From Dasyornis broadbenti (taxonomy: Eukaryota; Chordata; Aves; Passeriformes; Dasyornithidae), in the NCBI GenBank assembly GCA_013397935.1, contig VZRN01005007.1, positions 762,321 to 826,320 of the forward strand: 64,000 nt of DNA, given 5' to 3'. Under the pieces are notes generated by a model that saw nothing but the letters and a program-made list of their open reading frames with translations, had not been told where the DNA came from and did no database searches. The position numbers and the translations under genes are program-made. This document shows positions 1-11,454 of the stretch, piece by piece; position 1 is the first letter of the stretch; every line of letters begins with the position of its first letter.

Positions 1-1942
1 AAGGCAGCAGGGCCAGCACAGGAGCTGCTGTCCCTGCCCTGGCTGGCAGCTCCCTCCCAGTTGCTGCATTAACCTCTGAATAAACAAACCTTTCCTAACC
101 CAGCCAAGTCCAAACACAGCCCGCATTCCTCTGATTGTAAACCCCGAGTGCAGGACACACTCCTGGGAATGAGCTCGCTGTGTTTTCCCTTTGATTCCAG
201 CCTCTTGGGAAGATTAAACAGTGTCATCAGCAGGTTAATGCCGAGTGACCTCAGCGGCTCCAAACATTATTGCCTTGCAAATAACAGTGACATTTCCATA
301 TTCCTGCCTTGCCCAAGGGTACAGCAGCCACGTTCCAGGTGCTGCACCGGGAGCGTGCTGGAAGGAAGGAGTGCAGGGCTGGGATCCAGCACTAAGGGCT
401 GGGAGAAGGAGGGAGGCTCCCTAAGGAAGCAGCCCCAGCCCTCTGGTCAGTCAGTAGGGAGCTAAAATCCATCCTCCCTGTGCCAGCCTCCAGGGAACAG
501 ATGTCTCCATCTCCTCCTGTTCAGGTTCCTGTGAAAGAGCAGCAGGAGCACAGCTCATTTCCTGGGCCAGGTCTGGAGGATGAACCTCTCAGCAGAGACT
601 TTTGTGTCCCAGCTCACAGCTGAGTGGCCTGAAAGGGCACAGAGAGGTGTGATGGAGTGATGGAGAGGGGAAGGAAGGGATGAGGAGCAGCAGGGATGCT
701 CAGGGCAGCAGCACAGGGACAGTCACTGCCCATGCTACACCTGATCTGTGTTCTCCTGTCACTGCAGCAGCACCAGCCCCTTCAGGCTGAGCAAAACCCA
801 GCTGAGCCCCAAATTCTCACCCAGTTTTCCCTGTAGGTGGACAGACCCTTCCCCACAGTCTCCAGCCCCCCGTTTCCCAAAGCCTGACTGTCTCCCTGTG
901 GAGACGAAATTTTCTCTCACAGATTTTTCTCTGGTTGTACAGTGAGGTGTTCCATGAGCTAAATCCTCATCTTCCCATGGACTGCTCTCCCTCACTCCTC
1001 CCATGCCAAGCCCAGAGGCCTGGCTGGATCCTGGCAGAGCTCCTGCATTCCTGGGAGCAGTGCCTGGGCTGGGCAGGACAAAGCTGCAGGACCCCCTTTG
1101 CTGGTGCCAAACCCAGCCCAGGGCAGGGACTCTGGCACAGCTCCCTGCTGCTCATCCCCAGGCACTGGCAGGGATAAGCGTTTCCGGCTCCCAATTCCCT
1201 TTCCTGGTCAGAACACCAGGACTTGTTTTGTGCCCCAAGGGGGTTTTATTGCCCTTTCAGCATGCTGAGAGATGGAGCAGCACCACACTGTGGGTCCGGT
1301 GCCAAATCCCCAGGGATATTCCTGCTCAGGAGCACCCCGGGCTGAGCTCTGCCACCCCTGTGCCACCTCGCTCAGCCCTGAGGGGGGACCAGCACGGCCT
1401 CCCAGGGGCACAGAGTCCCCAGAGCTGCTGGAGGGGTCACACCCCCAGCCGTGTGCCCATGTGTCTGGGACAGTCCCTTGTGCCCCTCCTGGGATGGGGC
1501 CACACTGGAGCTCCTGAGCCGGAACCCGAGGACAGAGAACTGAACTCCAGCTCTTCCCACAGCCCATAAATCCCACAGTGCTCTGACTTTTCTAGGAATG
1601 ACACCTCAGGGAGGGTCTGCGTGGTCCAGAAAAAGAAAAGCAACTCAAATCATGCTTGAAATACCCAAATTCTGCTCATCGGCTTCCCCAGCATCCCACA
1701 GGGTCAGATCCCAGTGGTTTCAGGGCTCAGCTCTCTGGGATCTGGGATGGGAGCTGGGAGTGCTGCTCCCTGCTTGGAGAGAGGGCTCACAGGGGTTCCT
1801 TGGGGAGGCATCAGCTGGGACAGGTGTCCCCAAATCTGGTTGTGATCTCCCTGTGGTGCAGAAGGCCTGCAACAGTTGCAGGCACTGCCAGGCTGGGAAG
1901 GGCCTCTTGGGAGCACAGGAAAGATCCTGGCTTCCTGGAATC
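1..1942. other. GC-rich non-coding DNA, no gene recognised
   Basis: The segment is single-copy-looking sequence with many CCAGCCC, CTCCC and GCAGGG motifs. Open frames of 60-190 codons occur on both strands and overlap one another, but none shows a domain, a codon bias or a splice-bounded structure I can recognise. The first 300 bases are somewhat more AT-rich and contain AATAAAC- and TTAAT-type motifs. I see no repeat family or RNA gene here. Confidence 0.5.
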
Positions 1943-2330
1943 CTGCAGAACCCCAGAAACATCAAAGCTGGAAGAGATGCTCAAGATCATCAGGTCCAGC
2001 CACCAACCCAGCCCCACAATCATCACCCCTCAACCGTGGCTCCACAGGCCACGTTCAGACACCTCCTGATCACTGCCAGAGACAGTCTGGTGACTCCACC
2101 ACCTCCCTGGACAGCTTCTTCCAAGGCCTGACCACTCCTCCAGGGAAAACATTTTTCCTAATGTCCAATCTGAAGCTCCCCTGTGTGACTTGAGGACGTT
2201 GTCCTTTCTCACACAGGACACGGCAGAAGCAACCGACCCCCATCTTGCTACAATCCTCTTCCAGGTGCTTGTGGGGAGCACTGAGGTCCCCCCTGAAACT
2301 ATGAGGTCCCCCCTGAGCTCCAGCCCTGGA
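1943..2330 (-). mobile_element. CR1 LINE 3' fragment, long-form subfamily
   Basis: CR1 is the dominant LINE retrotransposon of birds. Copies are usually cut off at the 5' end and keep only the end of the reverse-transcriptase ORF and the 3' UTR. Reading the plus strand, this antisense copy starts with a degraded tail near 1945 and 'agatgctcaagatcatcagg' near 1974. It continues through 'ggtgactccaccacctccct' near 2090, 'tttttcctaatgtccaatct' near 2152 and an 'accgacccccatcttgctac' block near 2233, and ends in two 'gaggtcccccctga' segments near 2282-2318. This order matches the CR1 group with a GTGACTCCACCACCTCCCTG block rather than the ttggacacttccaggg group seen elsewhere. It is the longest continuous copy here and is diverged. 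Confidence 0.8.
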
Positions 2331-3814
2331 TGGGACCCTGGAGCCAGGTGAATTTGCCTTTTTGGAGGTGTGGGATCACAAAGAAGGAGCACATGGGGTG
2401 AGACACTTTCCCCTGAGCATCCTGAGCACGGTGAGGTTTCTGCTTGAGACAAAGGAGAGTTGGAGCTGTTTGGGTTGGGAGGAGGCTCTGCATCCTGGAA
2501 ACACCTCCCGTGGGAGATGAGGGAGACCTGGCCACCCACAGCCCGGGCTCGCCAGGAATCCAGGCTTCCATCTGGCCAAAGCTGGTGCCAGAAGAGTCTC
2601 TCCCATCACCAGCAGGTCACCACCGCCTTCCCTGCATCTCCCTCCTCCTCTCCTCGCCCTGGAACCAGCTGACTTTTTTCACCACCAGGAAACACTCAAA
2701 CAACCTCTTGAGCTGCTCCTCCTCCTGCCAGCACCGCCATCTCCCCGTGCAAAGCATGCTGTCAGTATTCCCAAAGCCTGATGCTGCTCTGTGCTGTTAT
2801 TCCAGCCTCCCGGTGGGGAAAACCCTCCGGGCTGCAAATACCTGGGTTTCGTTAAGTAAATAATCACACACGATAAAATATCCTCTGCCTGGTGGGATGG
2901 AGGAGGGGGGAGCAGGAATGCAGGCGTGGGGATGCAGCCTCCGGATGGATGCAGTGCTGGCAGCCCCAGTTTGTTCCAGCAGGTAACTGGGAATGCTGGC
3001 ACCACCGGAGGGGAGTTAATGAAACGCTTTTAGGGGAGTCTGTGGGGTGAATGTGACATTGCCTGTCTAAAAGAGATTGAGAAAGAGCAGAGCCAGGAAA
3101 CGCATCCAGCACAACTCACCCGGCCTCCTTGGGAAAGGTTTGGAAATTGCCCAGCTGTTCCAGGCTCCCAGGGGAGCGAGCAAGGGGAAGGTGGGTGATC
3201 CCAGCTGTTCCTAAAGCTCTGGGGGATTTTCTGTGCCACTCTGGGTGCTGGGACCTCCAGAAACACCGTGAAGGGAACCCAGGTCTTGTGGGACTCCACT
3301 CTGCCACTTTCCAGGGTCACTGAGGAAGTTTCTGCTGGAGCCAGGCCCTGACCCCCAGTGTCCTGGCTTGCTGCCTGCTCCAACCACGAGTCCATGGTGC
3401 TGCTGCCTCCCTGCAAGAGCTCTCCAGCTTTTTATGGCTCATCTGTTTGGGAGACTTCACACATTCAGCACCGAGGCTTAAAAACGTGTGGAGAGAAGAG
3501 AGGAAGGGAAAAGGGGAAGGAGGAGTTCAGTCAGGAGTGAAACACTCAGGAGGTGCTGGAGCCTCGGGCTGGGCCTCGTCAAGGTTATCCAGGTCCATCC
3601 CAGACTATGGAAAGGCAGCTGTGGGGGGTTTACCCTTGCCAGAATCACAGGGAGGGAGGTGTGGGGTAACCCGTGGGACTCTTGGGAAGGTCAGGAGGAC
3701 TGGATGGGATCAGGAAAGGCTCGTGCCAGGCGCAGGTGGGCCTGATGGACAGCTTAGAGCTGCGCCTCGGATTGTGAGCTGGAGGTGGAAGCAGGGCTGA
3801 GAGGCTCCTGGAGT
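2331..3814. other. Non-coding DNA, nothing recognised
   Basis: Mixed-composition sequence without a recognised repeat. Around 2850-2885 there is a short AT-rich patch (gttaagtaaataatcacac). Open frames on both strands lack recognisable products. Confidence 0.45.
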
Positions 3815-4090
3815 CATTTCTCAGTCATTTATTCATCTGTAATTGCCTGTCTGCCTGTCTCGGAGCTAATGACTGGCTGGGAAGATTTGCAGTTGGTTTT
3901 GCAGGAGGTAATTACATCCCAATCTCGCTGGATGACTGTGCCTCCAATGAAGATAAACTCGTTGGAGTGGGGCTGCACATGGCAGGGATCAGTTGTATTC
4001 CAGAGCCCAGGCATGGCAGGGCAGATAAGGAATGTTTGCGCTGCTGCTGCTTTATCTGCTGACCTATTAAAAGCTTTTCTGTCTGAAGGG
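3815..4090. promoter_or_regulatory. Candidate conserved non-coding element (AT-rich island)
   Basis: The composition shifts from the GC-rich flanks to a block with TCATTTATTCATCTGTAATT near 3825, GAGCTAATGACTGG near 3863, GGTAATTACATCCC near 3906 and CTGACCTATTAAAAGC near 4058. TAATTA and TAATGA are homeodomain core sites. The block contains no simple repeat or transposon match that I recognise. Calling it regulatory is inference from motif content and contrast with the flanks; no conservation data are available here. Confidence 0.3.
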
Positions 4091-4534
4091 AGTGAGGAGC
4101 CACCAAGGGGGTTAATGCCACAGCTCCTCACTCCTGATGGATGCGATTCCAGCCTCCTGGTGAGACCTGACCGCTGGCTTGCGGTTCTGTGGGTGCTCCT
4201 GATCCCTTTTGAGGCAGGGCTGGGTTGGTTTTTGAGCTGCCCCGAGCTGAGCTCCAGGTCAGACTCCAGCAAGAGGGGATTGCAGAGCCAGGGAAAATGC
4301 AGCTGATGCCTGGGAATAAAGCCCTGTCCTGGGGGGGATGGGAAGGGGCAGCAGCAGAAGGACATGAGCAGAAACAAGGCTGATGTTTGGATAAAACCCC
4401 CTTTCCTGTTCAGGAGCCCTTTGCCTATTCCAGCACTGCATGAGAACGCACAAGTTCCTGTCTGTCCCCATCCCCTGGTAAAGCATCACTCGAGTTTGCA
4501 TCTTTTGCCACCGGCTTTGTCACCTGGGGACAAT

Positions 4535-4887
4535 TCTGGAACCTTGGATGGCCTCGTGCAGCCCCAGCCCTGCTGCAGGTCCTGGCAGCGCCTCAGGAGC
4601 CTTGGGGACATCCTAGGGCACAGGAGGAGACACCTTCACTCTCCCCAGGCCTCTCCTGCTGTGTGACTTTAACGTCCCAGCCCTGCTCGGAGCATGAGCC
4701 GAAGCTCTGAGGACAGCTGTGGAATATTGGATGGCCTGGTGCAGTCCCAGCCCTGCTGCAGGTCCCGGCTGTGCCGTGGGGACATCCCAGCGGACAGGAG
4801 GAGGCACCTTGGCTCTCCTCAGGCCTCTCCTGCTGTGCGACTTTAAAGGCCCAGCCCCGCTCGGAGCACGAGCCAAAGCTCTGAGCT
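4535..4887. repeat. 183-bp tandem duplication, two diverged copies
   Basis: Copy one runs about 4535-4717 and copy two about 4718-4887. Shared landmarks lie 183 bases apart: 'ttggatggcct' at 4545 and 4728, then 'cagccctgctgcaggtcc', 'aggcctctcctgctgtg', and finally 'gctcggagca' followed by 'gagcc' and 'aagctctga'. By eye the copies agree at roughly 80-85% of positions, with a few small indels in the middle. No terminal repeats or target duplication are visible, so a local duplication is more likely than a transposon pair. Confidence 0.85.
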
Positions 4888-6189
4888 CATCCCTGTCCCA
4901 GGGAGCTGCTAAACCCCCTCAAATCTTTCTTGTTCAGCAGCACTTCATATAAATCCCGTAATGTGTGGATCACTCCGGCTGCCAGCGGCTCCGGGGCCGG
5001 GGGGGATGGTGGGTGGGATTATTACAGTCCCTGCTCCATTCCCAGGGGATCCTGGGAAACGCGGGCTGCCAGCAAATGTCTGCAGGATGGAGGCACACTG
5101 GGACCCCTGGGAATCAGCTGGAAAATGGGATGCACTGGGTATGGATTAACAACCCATTAGGGCAGGGGCTCGCGGCTGCCTTACCCAAATCCCCTCCAGA
5201 ATGCTGGGATTCCTACCCTCCATCCCGAGGCTCCACGCAGGGATCGGCATCGCCTTTCACCCATGAAACATCAGGGAGGGCTCAGGGCACTGCACAGCGC
5301 TTCCCGAAGGGAGAGCAATGATTTCCTAGGATGATCCCAACAGGCCCGCTCCATGCTGCAGTTGCTGGATGTGGATGCAGCCAAAGGAACACTTGGGAAC
5401 ACTCAGGAACACTCGGGAATGACTCAAACCTGCTGTTGGAGAAGCTGCAGCCACTCAGGAAGAGCCTCTGGCTATGACAGGCCACAATGTCCTGCATGAT
5501 TTTCCCCGTCTTCCAGGGAATCACTGCCTGAGAGGTTTCCAGGAGCAGCATGATCCCAATTCCCCGCTTGCTGCTGTGCCAGGGAGCTCATCCAGGTGGC
5601 CAAGGGAAGACTTTTAATCCGACTTTTCTCGCTGCAGCAACAATCATCCAGAATTGGTGACAAAACCCACCCCGGGGAGAGGCATTTTGTCCCTGAGAGT
5701 CACTGGATCCCTTTTGGGATCATGACCTGGTTATTGGAGGTGACTGAGGAATGCATATTCCAAAATGGGATATGGGAATCATCAGTGGTGTCCTTCTTCC
5801 CACCAGGGAAAATCGACAAGATCTGGAAGTTTGTGCTCAAAGTGAGAGATTTGTGGCTGCAGAGGCCACCTCTGCCATGGGATTCTGGGCTTAAACTGGG
5901 GACAGTCACATCACGTTCCCCTCAGTCCCCGGATTTGCACAGCTCGGGTCCCAAATCCTTCGGGAATTTCATGTGGAGAGTTTTGCAATGGGAAGAGCTC
6001 CCTGTTGCCACCTCCTTGGATGCAGACCAGCAGCACTATGAATCGGGTTCAGAGCTCCTTGAATTCCAGGAATTGGTTGTGTTGGGATGGAAAAGAGCAG
6101 CAGGAAAAGGGAAACTGCTGCTGTGATGCCATGGAATGCTCAAACAGATCCCTGGCATTCAGGCATTGGGATCAACCCGGCTACAAGGG
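4888..6189. other. Non-coding DNA, nothing recognised apart from a short repeat
   Basis: Single-copy-looking sequence. A plus-strand open frame of 176 codons lies at 5596-6126, but its translation shows no domain or signal that I recognise and its codon use matches the surroundings. It is not called as a gene. Confidence 0.45.
5386..5425. repeat. 10-bp tandem repeat, four units
   Basis: Four consecutive 10-bp units of the form GGAACACTYR, the last changed to GGAATGACTC. Period and unit count are read directly from the sequence. Confidence 0.8.
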
Positions 6190-6425
6190 ATTAAGAAAAT
6201 TATAATGACATTTTTACTTCTTGGAAAACACCATTTTATACAAAATAAAACCTTTGCAAAAGGGAAAGAAAATGGAGGTAAAAATAGCCCAGTGAATCAG
6301 CACAGCAGGAAAATTCCGAGCTGGTCATGGAATGAGCGTCAGCATTCCCTGTTTGTGAGTTCCTCACTCCAAGTGGGTTTTGTTACAATACTGGAATGAA
6401 ATAAAGTCACTGTGAAAAGTTCCTT
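6190..6425. promoter_or_regulatory. AT-rich island, candidate conserved element
   Basis: The block contains AAAATTATAATGACATTTTT near 6197, CCATTTTATACAAAATAAAACC near 6231 and GAAATAAAGTCACTG near 6398. The last has the form of a poly(A) signal, but no transcript context is visible. Composition contrasts sharply with the flanking GC-rich sequence. Function is inferred weakly from this contrast only. Confidence 0.22.
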
Positions 6426-6939
6426 TTAAAAAGTTCTTTACAACACTGCTGTAAAGCAGAGGCATCCTGGTGAAACGAAAATCCAAACTCTGGCAGCTTT
6501 CTGGATCCGTGTGGAACTGGGAGAATGGCAGCAAAACCAGAAATCCCAGAGAAAGTGGGAATCTTCCTGTGTGAGAAGGCAGTGGATATTAGGTCTGTCC
6601 ATTTCCTTCATTTCCCGAATTATTCCTGTATTTCCCTTGTTCTTTGGGCAGGTGAGGCAGCAAGGGAGGCTCCTGCTCTTCACAGCTCCGTGGGAATTGA
6701 GCCTTAATTCCCTCCTGGCAAACCCTGCCTGCTCCAGCCAGCAGCCTACTGGGAACACTCCCATCCCCACGGCAAAGCCAATCCTGAACCTCACACTAAC
6801 GTAAGCCCGAGTCTGGCACTTGAGATTAAACCCAGCTCAGAGATTCTGTCTCCTGTGTAGGTGCAAAGCTCCCATTCCAAGGGAGCTGCCCCGAGTGTCG
6901 GGATGGGCAGGGAACGGAGAAGATGCAGGAAGGTGGGCT

Positions 6940-7370
6940 GTTTTGTTGCTCTTCTACAGGATTTTATTGCTCTTTTTCACATGATCCTCTTTATTGTTTT
7001 CTTCTCCCTAAGGAATGTTGTTCATTTGTTGATGGAGTGACCTGGAAAGGGTGAGGATGATCCAGAGGTTTTGGCCTCGCTGACCTGTCAGATGCTGTTG
7101 ATGCCTCAGCTCCCACAGATCCGCAGTGTCCGGTCCCGTGGAGGCAGGGCAGGGAGCAGGGGGTGGCACAGGAGGTTGTGGGAAGCTTTAATTACCCCGA
7201 CTGTCCCCAGAGGTCCCCAGTGCCCGAGATCCTAATTGCTAATAAATGTTCCTGCTGAGTAGCTTTTATTTTTCCAGGGCGATGGAATAACAGGGAAAAT
7301 ATGTGAAAGTCCCTGGATTTCCAGAGTGTGTTTTTCTTTCATTTATATTTCCCTAATTATGCTGTCACGG
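6940..7370. promoter_or_regulatory. Two AT-rich islands, candidate conserved elements
   Basis: The first block (about 6940-7045) is T-rich, with 'ggattttattgctctttttc' near 6959. The second (about 7180-7370) has AAGCTTTAATTACCCC near 7183, GATCCTAATTGCTAATAAATG near 7229, GCTTTTATTTTTCC near 7263 and CCCTAATTATGCTGTCAC near 7350. The TAATTA, TAATTG and TAATTAT cores are homeodomain-type sites. The sequence between the blocks is GC-rich and unremarkable. Regulatory function is an inference. Confidence 0.28.
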
Positions 7371-7688
7371 GCTGCTGAAAATTGGGCCCTCCCCTCCTCC
7401 CTGCCCAAAAATGACCAAATAAACAGAGCAGTGACAGCCCAGCTGGGATAAAGGAGAGACGGAAGGAGTGGTTCTGTATCCCAGTGCAGCTCCGTGGGGC
7501 ATCCAGCCCCAAAGCTCGCAGCTGCTGCCTCTGCCACAGAATCCTGGGATCATGGAATCAGTGGGGATGTGGGCGGTGATTCCCAGGCGGGATCTTCCGT
7601 GGAGGTGCTCTGGGACAGGCATGGCCTCTTTCCGGAGGGATGCGGAGAAGATGGAGCTCAGGTGGAGGGTGGCAAGTGGCGAGCCAGG
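7371..7688. other. Non-coding DNA with an orphan CR1-tail-like motif
   Basis: At about 7538-7561 the plus strand reads 'cagaatcctgggatcatgg', which resembles 8-bp CR1 tail units in antisense. The expected CR1 body does not follow, so this is not called as an element. Nothing else is recognised. Confidence 0.35.
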
Positions 7689-7879
7689 CCCTCTCCTCTT
7701 CCCTGTCTTCTTCCCTTACCTTTTCTCTCTCTTCTTCCCTTCTTTCCTCACCTCTTCCTCCCTTTCCTTCACCTCTTTCCTCACCTCTTCTCTCTCCTCT
7801 CTCCTCTTCCCTCCCCTCTTCCCTCACCTCTTCCCTCACCTCTTCCGTTTCCTCTTCCCTTGCCTTTCCCTCTCCTTTA
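7689..7879. repeat. Polypyrimidine tract with CTCACCTCTTCCCT units
   Basis: About 190 bases of almost pure C and T on the plus strand, with imperfect units such as CTCACCTCTTCC recurring at 7747-7850. The complementary strand is polypurine and therefore reads as Glu/Arg/Lys-rich open frames; these are composition artefacts. Such mirror-like tracts can form triplex DNA in vitro, but no role is shown here. Confidence 0.85.
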
Positions 7880-8587
7880 GGACCTACTCTTTCCACAGAG
7901 AGGCTCTTCCCCTCCGATCCTGGGGTACTGTCAGCACACCCCGAGCTGCTCTGCACGTTTTAAATAACATTTCACCGAGCCGAGTGTGTGGTACAGAAAC
8001 CACAAGTGTGAGGATCCCACAGTCCATAAATATAAAGGAGTGCACAGAGAGAGAGGAGACTCCAGAGGGGGAGCACAACCAGCAGTGGGATCACACCTCA
8101 AATCCAGTGCATTGCAATCCCTGCCCACCACAAAGTGCACAGGAGGTACCATAAACACAAATCAGGCAGCACAGAGCTCCGGGAAGCCTTTTCCAGGTTT
8201 TGGTGTGTCAGGAGCTGAGGCAGGGGAGGGCTTTAGGTCCCCAAAACTCCTGGCTCTTTTTCCCACGTGCAGAAGGCCTGGCACTGGATTGGGTTACTAA
8301 AGCATTCCAGCCCAGTTTCCACTCACAGAAATCTCTGCTTCCCTGAACAATCCAAACCACTTCACTTTACTTCTCCCCTTCCCCTCCCCTGGCTGGGCTC
8401 TGCCGCGGGCCAGGTGGGTTTGTAGCCCATTAGCCAAGGCGACGATGGCACCGAGGCAAATTCCACAGGGAAACTCCACATCTCCCTTCATAAGGAACCA
8501 GGATTGATGGGGCCATGAATCTCCCAAGGCTCCTGGACCCCTGTTGTGCTCAGGACAGGGTGACAGAGCCAACCCGCAGCTCTTCAG
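7880..8587. other. Non-coding DNA, nothing recognised
   Basis: No repeat or gene recognised. A patch near 8020-8040 (cataaatataaaggagtgc) contains a TATAAA-like string without other promoter support. Confidence 0.4.
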
Positions 8588-8775
8588 GGGACCCCTGGCA
8601 CAAGGTGTCCAGAGCAGCTGTGGTTGCCCCTGGATCCCTGGAAGTGTCCAAGGCCAGGCTGGATGGGGCTTGGAGCAACCTGGGCTGGTGGAAGTTGTCC
8701 CTGCCCATGGCAGGGGTGGGACTGGATGGGCTTTAAGGTCCCTTCCAACCCAAACCATTCCATGATATTCAGGCT
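8588..8775 (+). mobile_element. CR1 LINE 3' fragment
   Basis: The copy starts near 'cccctggcacaaggtgtcc' (8592) and runs through 'tggatccctggaagtgtcc' (8631), 'cttggagcaacctggg' (8671) and 'aaggtcccttccaaccc' (8735). It ends at a worn tail, 'attccatgatattc'. It belongs to the ttggacacttccaggg group, read here in sense. Its body is close to the other copies of this group in the window, which suggests a relatively young insertion. Confidence 0.9.
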
Positions 8776-9417
8776 CCAACAGTTTCTGAGATCTCATCCC
8801 TCTCCCTCCCATCCACCTCTCCCATCCTCTCCCATGTGTCCTCCACGATCCTCTCTGGGAAGGTGCTGTGCAGATTTTCCTGCAGAGCTATTAAGTTCTT
8901 GCAGTTTCCCTGTGGATCCTATTAGCCAAAGAATTTGCTCCTTTTCCAGAGCTCTTTTTTACTGTTTTAAATGAAAACACTTCAAAATATGTCTGTGTAC
9001 ACCTTGGCTTGGAGATGGAATTTCAGAGCTGAGGCTGTGCACGCACATTTCTGCCTCTTTCTACCTCAGATGTTTCTTATATCCACAAATGTGGATGAAA
9101 AACCCATTTGAGAATTGAATTCCCTCAGTGCACTGGGTTCCCTGAGCTCTTTCCCAGCTCCAGGAGCCTGGGTTCCTGCTGATCCTGGCATCCCCGACAT
9201 TTCTCCCCAGCCCTGGGTGTGCAGCCCTGCCTGGCACAGCTCCTTCCCCAGCGGAGGGACCAACCACGCCGGGTTCTGAAGCACAGACAGATTTATTTCC
9301 ATGGCTCCAAGCTGAGCCTTCCTGGGGGCTCTCACCGGGGCTGGATGAGCTCCATACAGATCCCAACCTCCTCCCGTCATGTGCCCAGTGCTGCGTGATC
9401 CAGGGCCTGCCCCATCA
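8776..9417. other. Non-coding DNA, partly AT-rich
   Basis: The stretch 8940-9120 is moderately AT-rich (ttttttactgttttaaatg near 8955). No repeat family, RNA gene or coding exon is recognised. Confidence 0.4.
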
Positions 9418-9712
9418 CCACAGGATTCCAGGATGGTTTGGGATGGAAGGGACCTTAAACTCATCTCATCCCATCCCTGCCATGGGCAGGGACACCTTCC
9501 ATTATCCCAGGTTGCTCCCAGCCCCATCCAACCCCGCCTTGGACACTTCCAGGGATCCAGGGGCAGTCACAGCTTCGCTGGGCATCCTGGGCCAGGGCCT
9601 CCCCACCCTCCCAGGGAAGAATTCCTTCCCAATATCCCATCCAGCCCTGCCTTCTGGCAGTGGGAAGCCGTTCCCTCCTGCAGCCCCTGTGTCATTACTC
9701 CATCTCTCCCCA
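9418..9712 (-). mobile_element. CR1 LINE 3' fragment
   Basis: Antisense copy. On the plus strand it opens with 'aggatggtttgggatggaag' at 9430 and passes 'gccatgggcagggacacctt' at 9480 and 'cttggacacttccagggatc' at 9538. It then passes 'gaagaattccttcccaatat' at 9616 and fades after 'gtgggaagccgttccctcc' near 9680. It extends further toward the 5' end of the element than most copies in this window. Confidence 0.9.
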
Positions 9713-11454
9713 TCCCAAGTCCTTCCTCACACCACAGCCCATGGGTGTCCCCATCCCTCGTGTCCTATCTCCTCCTCATCTCTTTCCCTCTCCTCCTCCT
9801 CCCTTCCCGCGCTCCCGAGGCTCCACGGCTCAGGCTGCGCCTGCCGGCTGCCGGCTGCTGCCTGTCCCCCGCAAGAAAGCTCTGCCTGTGGAGCCTCACA
9901 AAGCTCCCTTTGAGCCCCGAGTGGCGGCGGGGGGAGGCCCTTGAGGCTGGGGCTGGCGAGTGGCTGCAGAAGGACTTTGTGAGAGGCGCTTGCAGTGCCA
10001 GGAATCTCATTACAGCCCCTGACTGACGGCCCGGGCCGGCCCTGCAAGGATGCTCCCCGAACAGCCACCCTGACACCACTCACAGGGAGCTTGGAGCTGA
10101 GGGAGCTGCTCCCAGGGGCTGGAGAAGCCCTCGGGAGCTCCCAGAATCCCAAACCCCTCAAGGCAGGAACCACTCCCAGGTTTTGTGCAGGCTGGGGCAG
10201 CAGGGCAGGAGCTGAGCCAAGGCAGAGCCCAGCTCATCCCTAACGCTCCCCTCAGTCCCTCCCTCTCGACTGAAGGAATTTCCACCCGGCCAAGAGCTGG
10301 AGTGTGGAACTGCTCTCCCAGCCCGGCTGGGCCCACTAAGGGTTAATGTCGGGGCCAGGCAGAGAATCCATCTCCATTTCAATGCTTCGTTAAGAGTTTT
10401 GTGGTGAAACAAAGCAAAGCCATCCAAGTTTGGTGACAATTTTCCCACAGTCATCCGCGGCTCTGATTCATTTTCAGCCCCAGATTGGAGTGGTAATGGC
10501 CCGACCACAGAACATTTCCTGGGGATTAATCACGGCTGGGAAAGGGCTGCAGCTCCGAACTGCGCTCCAGGTGCCCCCAGACTGTCCTTGTGTGTCAGGA
10601 ATTAGCGGCTGCTGAGGTCACTCGGGCTCTGCCGCCGCCGCTGCAGTTAGAACCCCATTGCTGCTCATTACCGGCAGGTTCAGACATCAAGGTGCCGGGA
10701 GCTCGCAGCAAAGCCCAGCTCCTGCCCTGCCATTCCCAGCCAGCTGCTGCTTCCAGGGCACGGGCAGGCAAGGATGCCCATGGGGAATCTCTTAGGTGCT
10801 TCCCTGTGGCTCCTCTCTTTGCGCTTTTTGACACCTGGGCTCTCAGGTGACCAATGGATGGATGGATGGATCAGACTTCCTTCTTCCCAAAGCCTGTAGA
10901 ACATCCCCAGGTTGCATGCACCCCACTTTCCCTCCTGGGAGTGAGTCAAGCCTGGAAAAGCAACTGCCAGGACATGATTTGAGCAAAAGCCTTTTTTCTC
11001 TGCACGACCAAGAAATTCCTGGTCAGAGCCGGCATGGGAAAGGCTGGCTCCAAGGGGTGGCTGGGGGTGCCACTGCTGTCCCCTTTCCCCTGCCGCACGT
11101 TTGCCACAGGCTGCCAGCTGCAGCCAAGCTTCCAAGCCTGGCTCTGCCAAGGAGCTGGAGAAGGGGGAGCTGGCACAACCCACCCTGCCCAGCCTCCAGC
11201 CCTGCCTGCGCGCTGTGGCTGCACAGTGAGAAGGTTTTGGGCTCTAAAATCACTGTTTGCTGCCTTGTTTTGTACAAGAATTAAACACCTGCCTTTTGAA
11301 GGCTCCTTCTCGTCGCTGGGAACATTCCCCAGTGCTGTGTCCCCCTTTAATTTCCTCCGGCAGCGCTGCCTCCCATCACCCTTCCCGTTTCCACGGCATC
11401 CCAGCACACCGGTACCTGCATCCACCTCTTGTGCTGGGACTTTGAAGTTGAAAT
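9713..11454. other. GC-rich non-coding DNA with a CpG-dense patch
   Basis: From about 9800 to 10045 CpG dinucleotides are frequent (clusters at gcgctcccgag, ggctgcgcctgccgg, gtggcggcgggg, acggcccgggccgg). This could mark a small CpG island, but no transcript structure is visible. A (ATGG)4 microsatellite lies at 10855-10870. The remainder shows no recognised gene or repeat. Confidence 0.35.

Noticed and set aside
7538..7562. CR1-tail-like 8-bp units
   Set aside because: No CR1 body follows on the expected side; three imperfect 8-mers can arise by chance.
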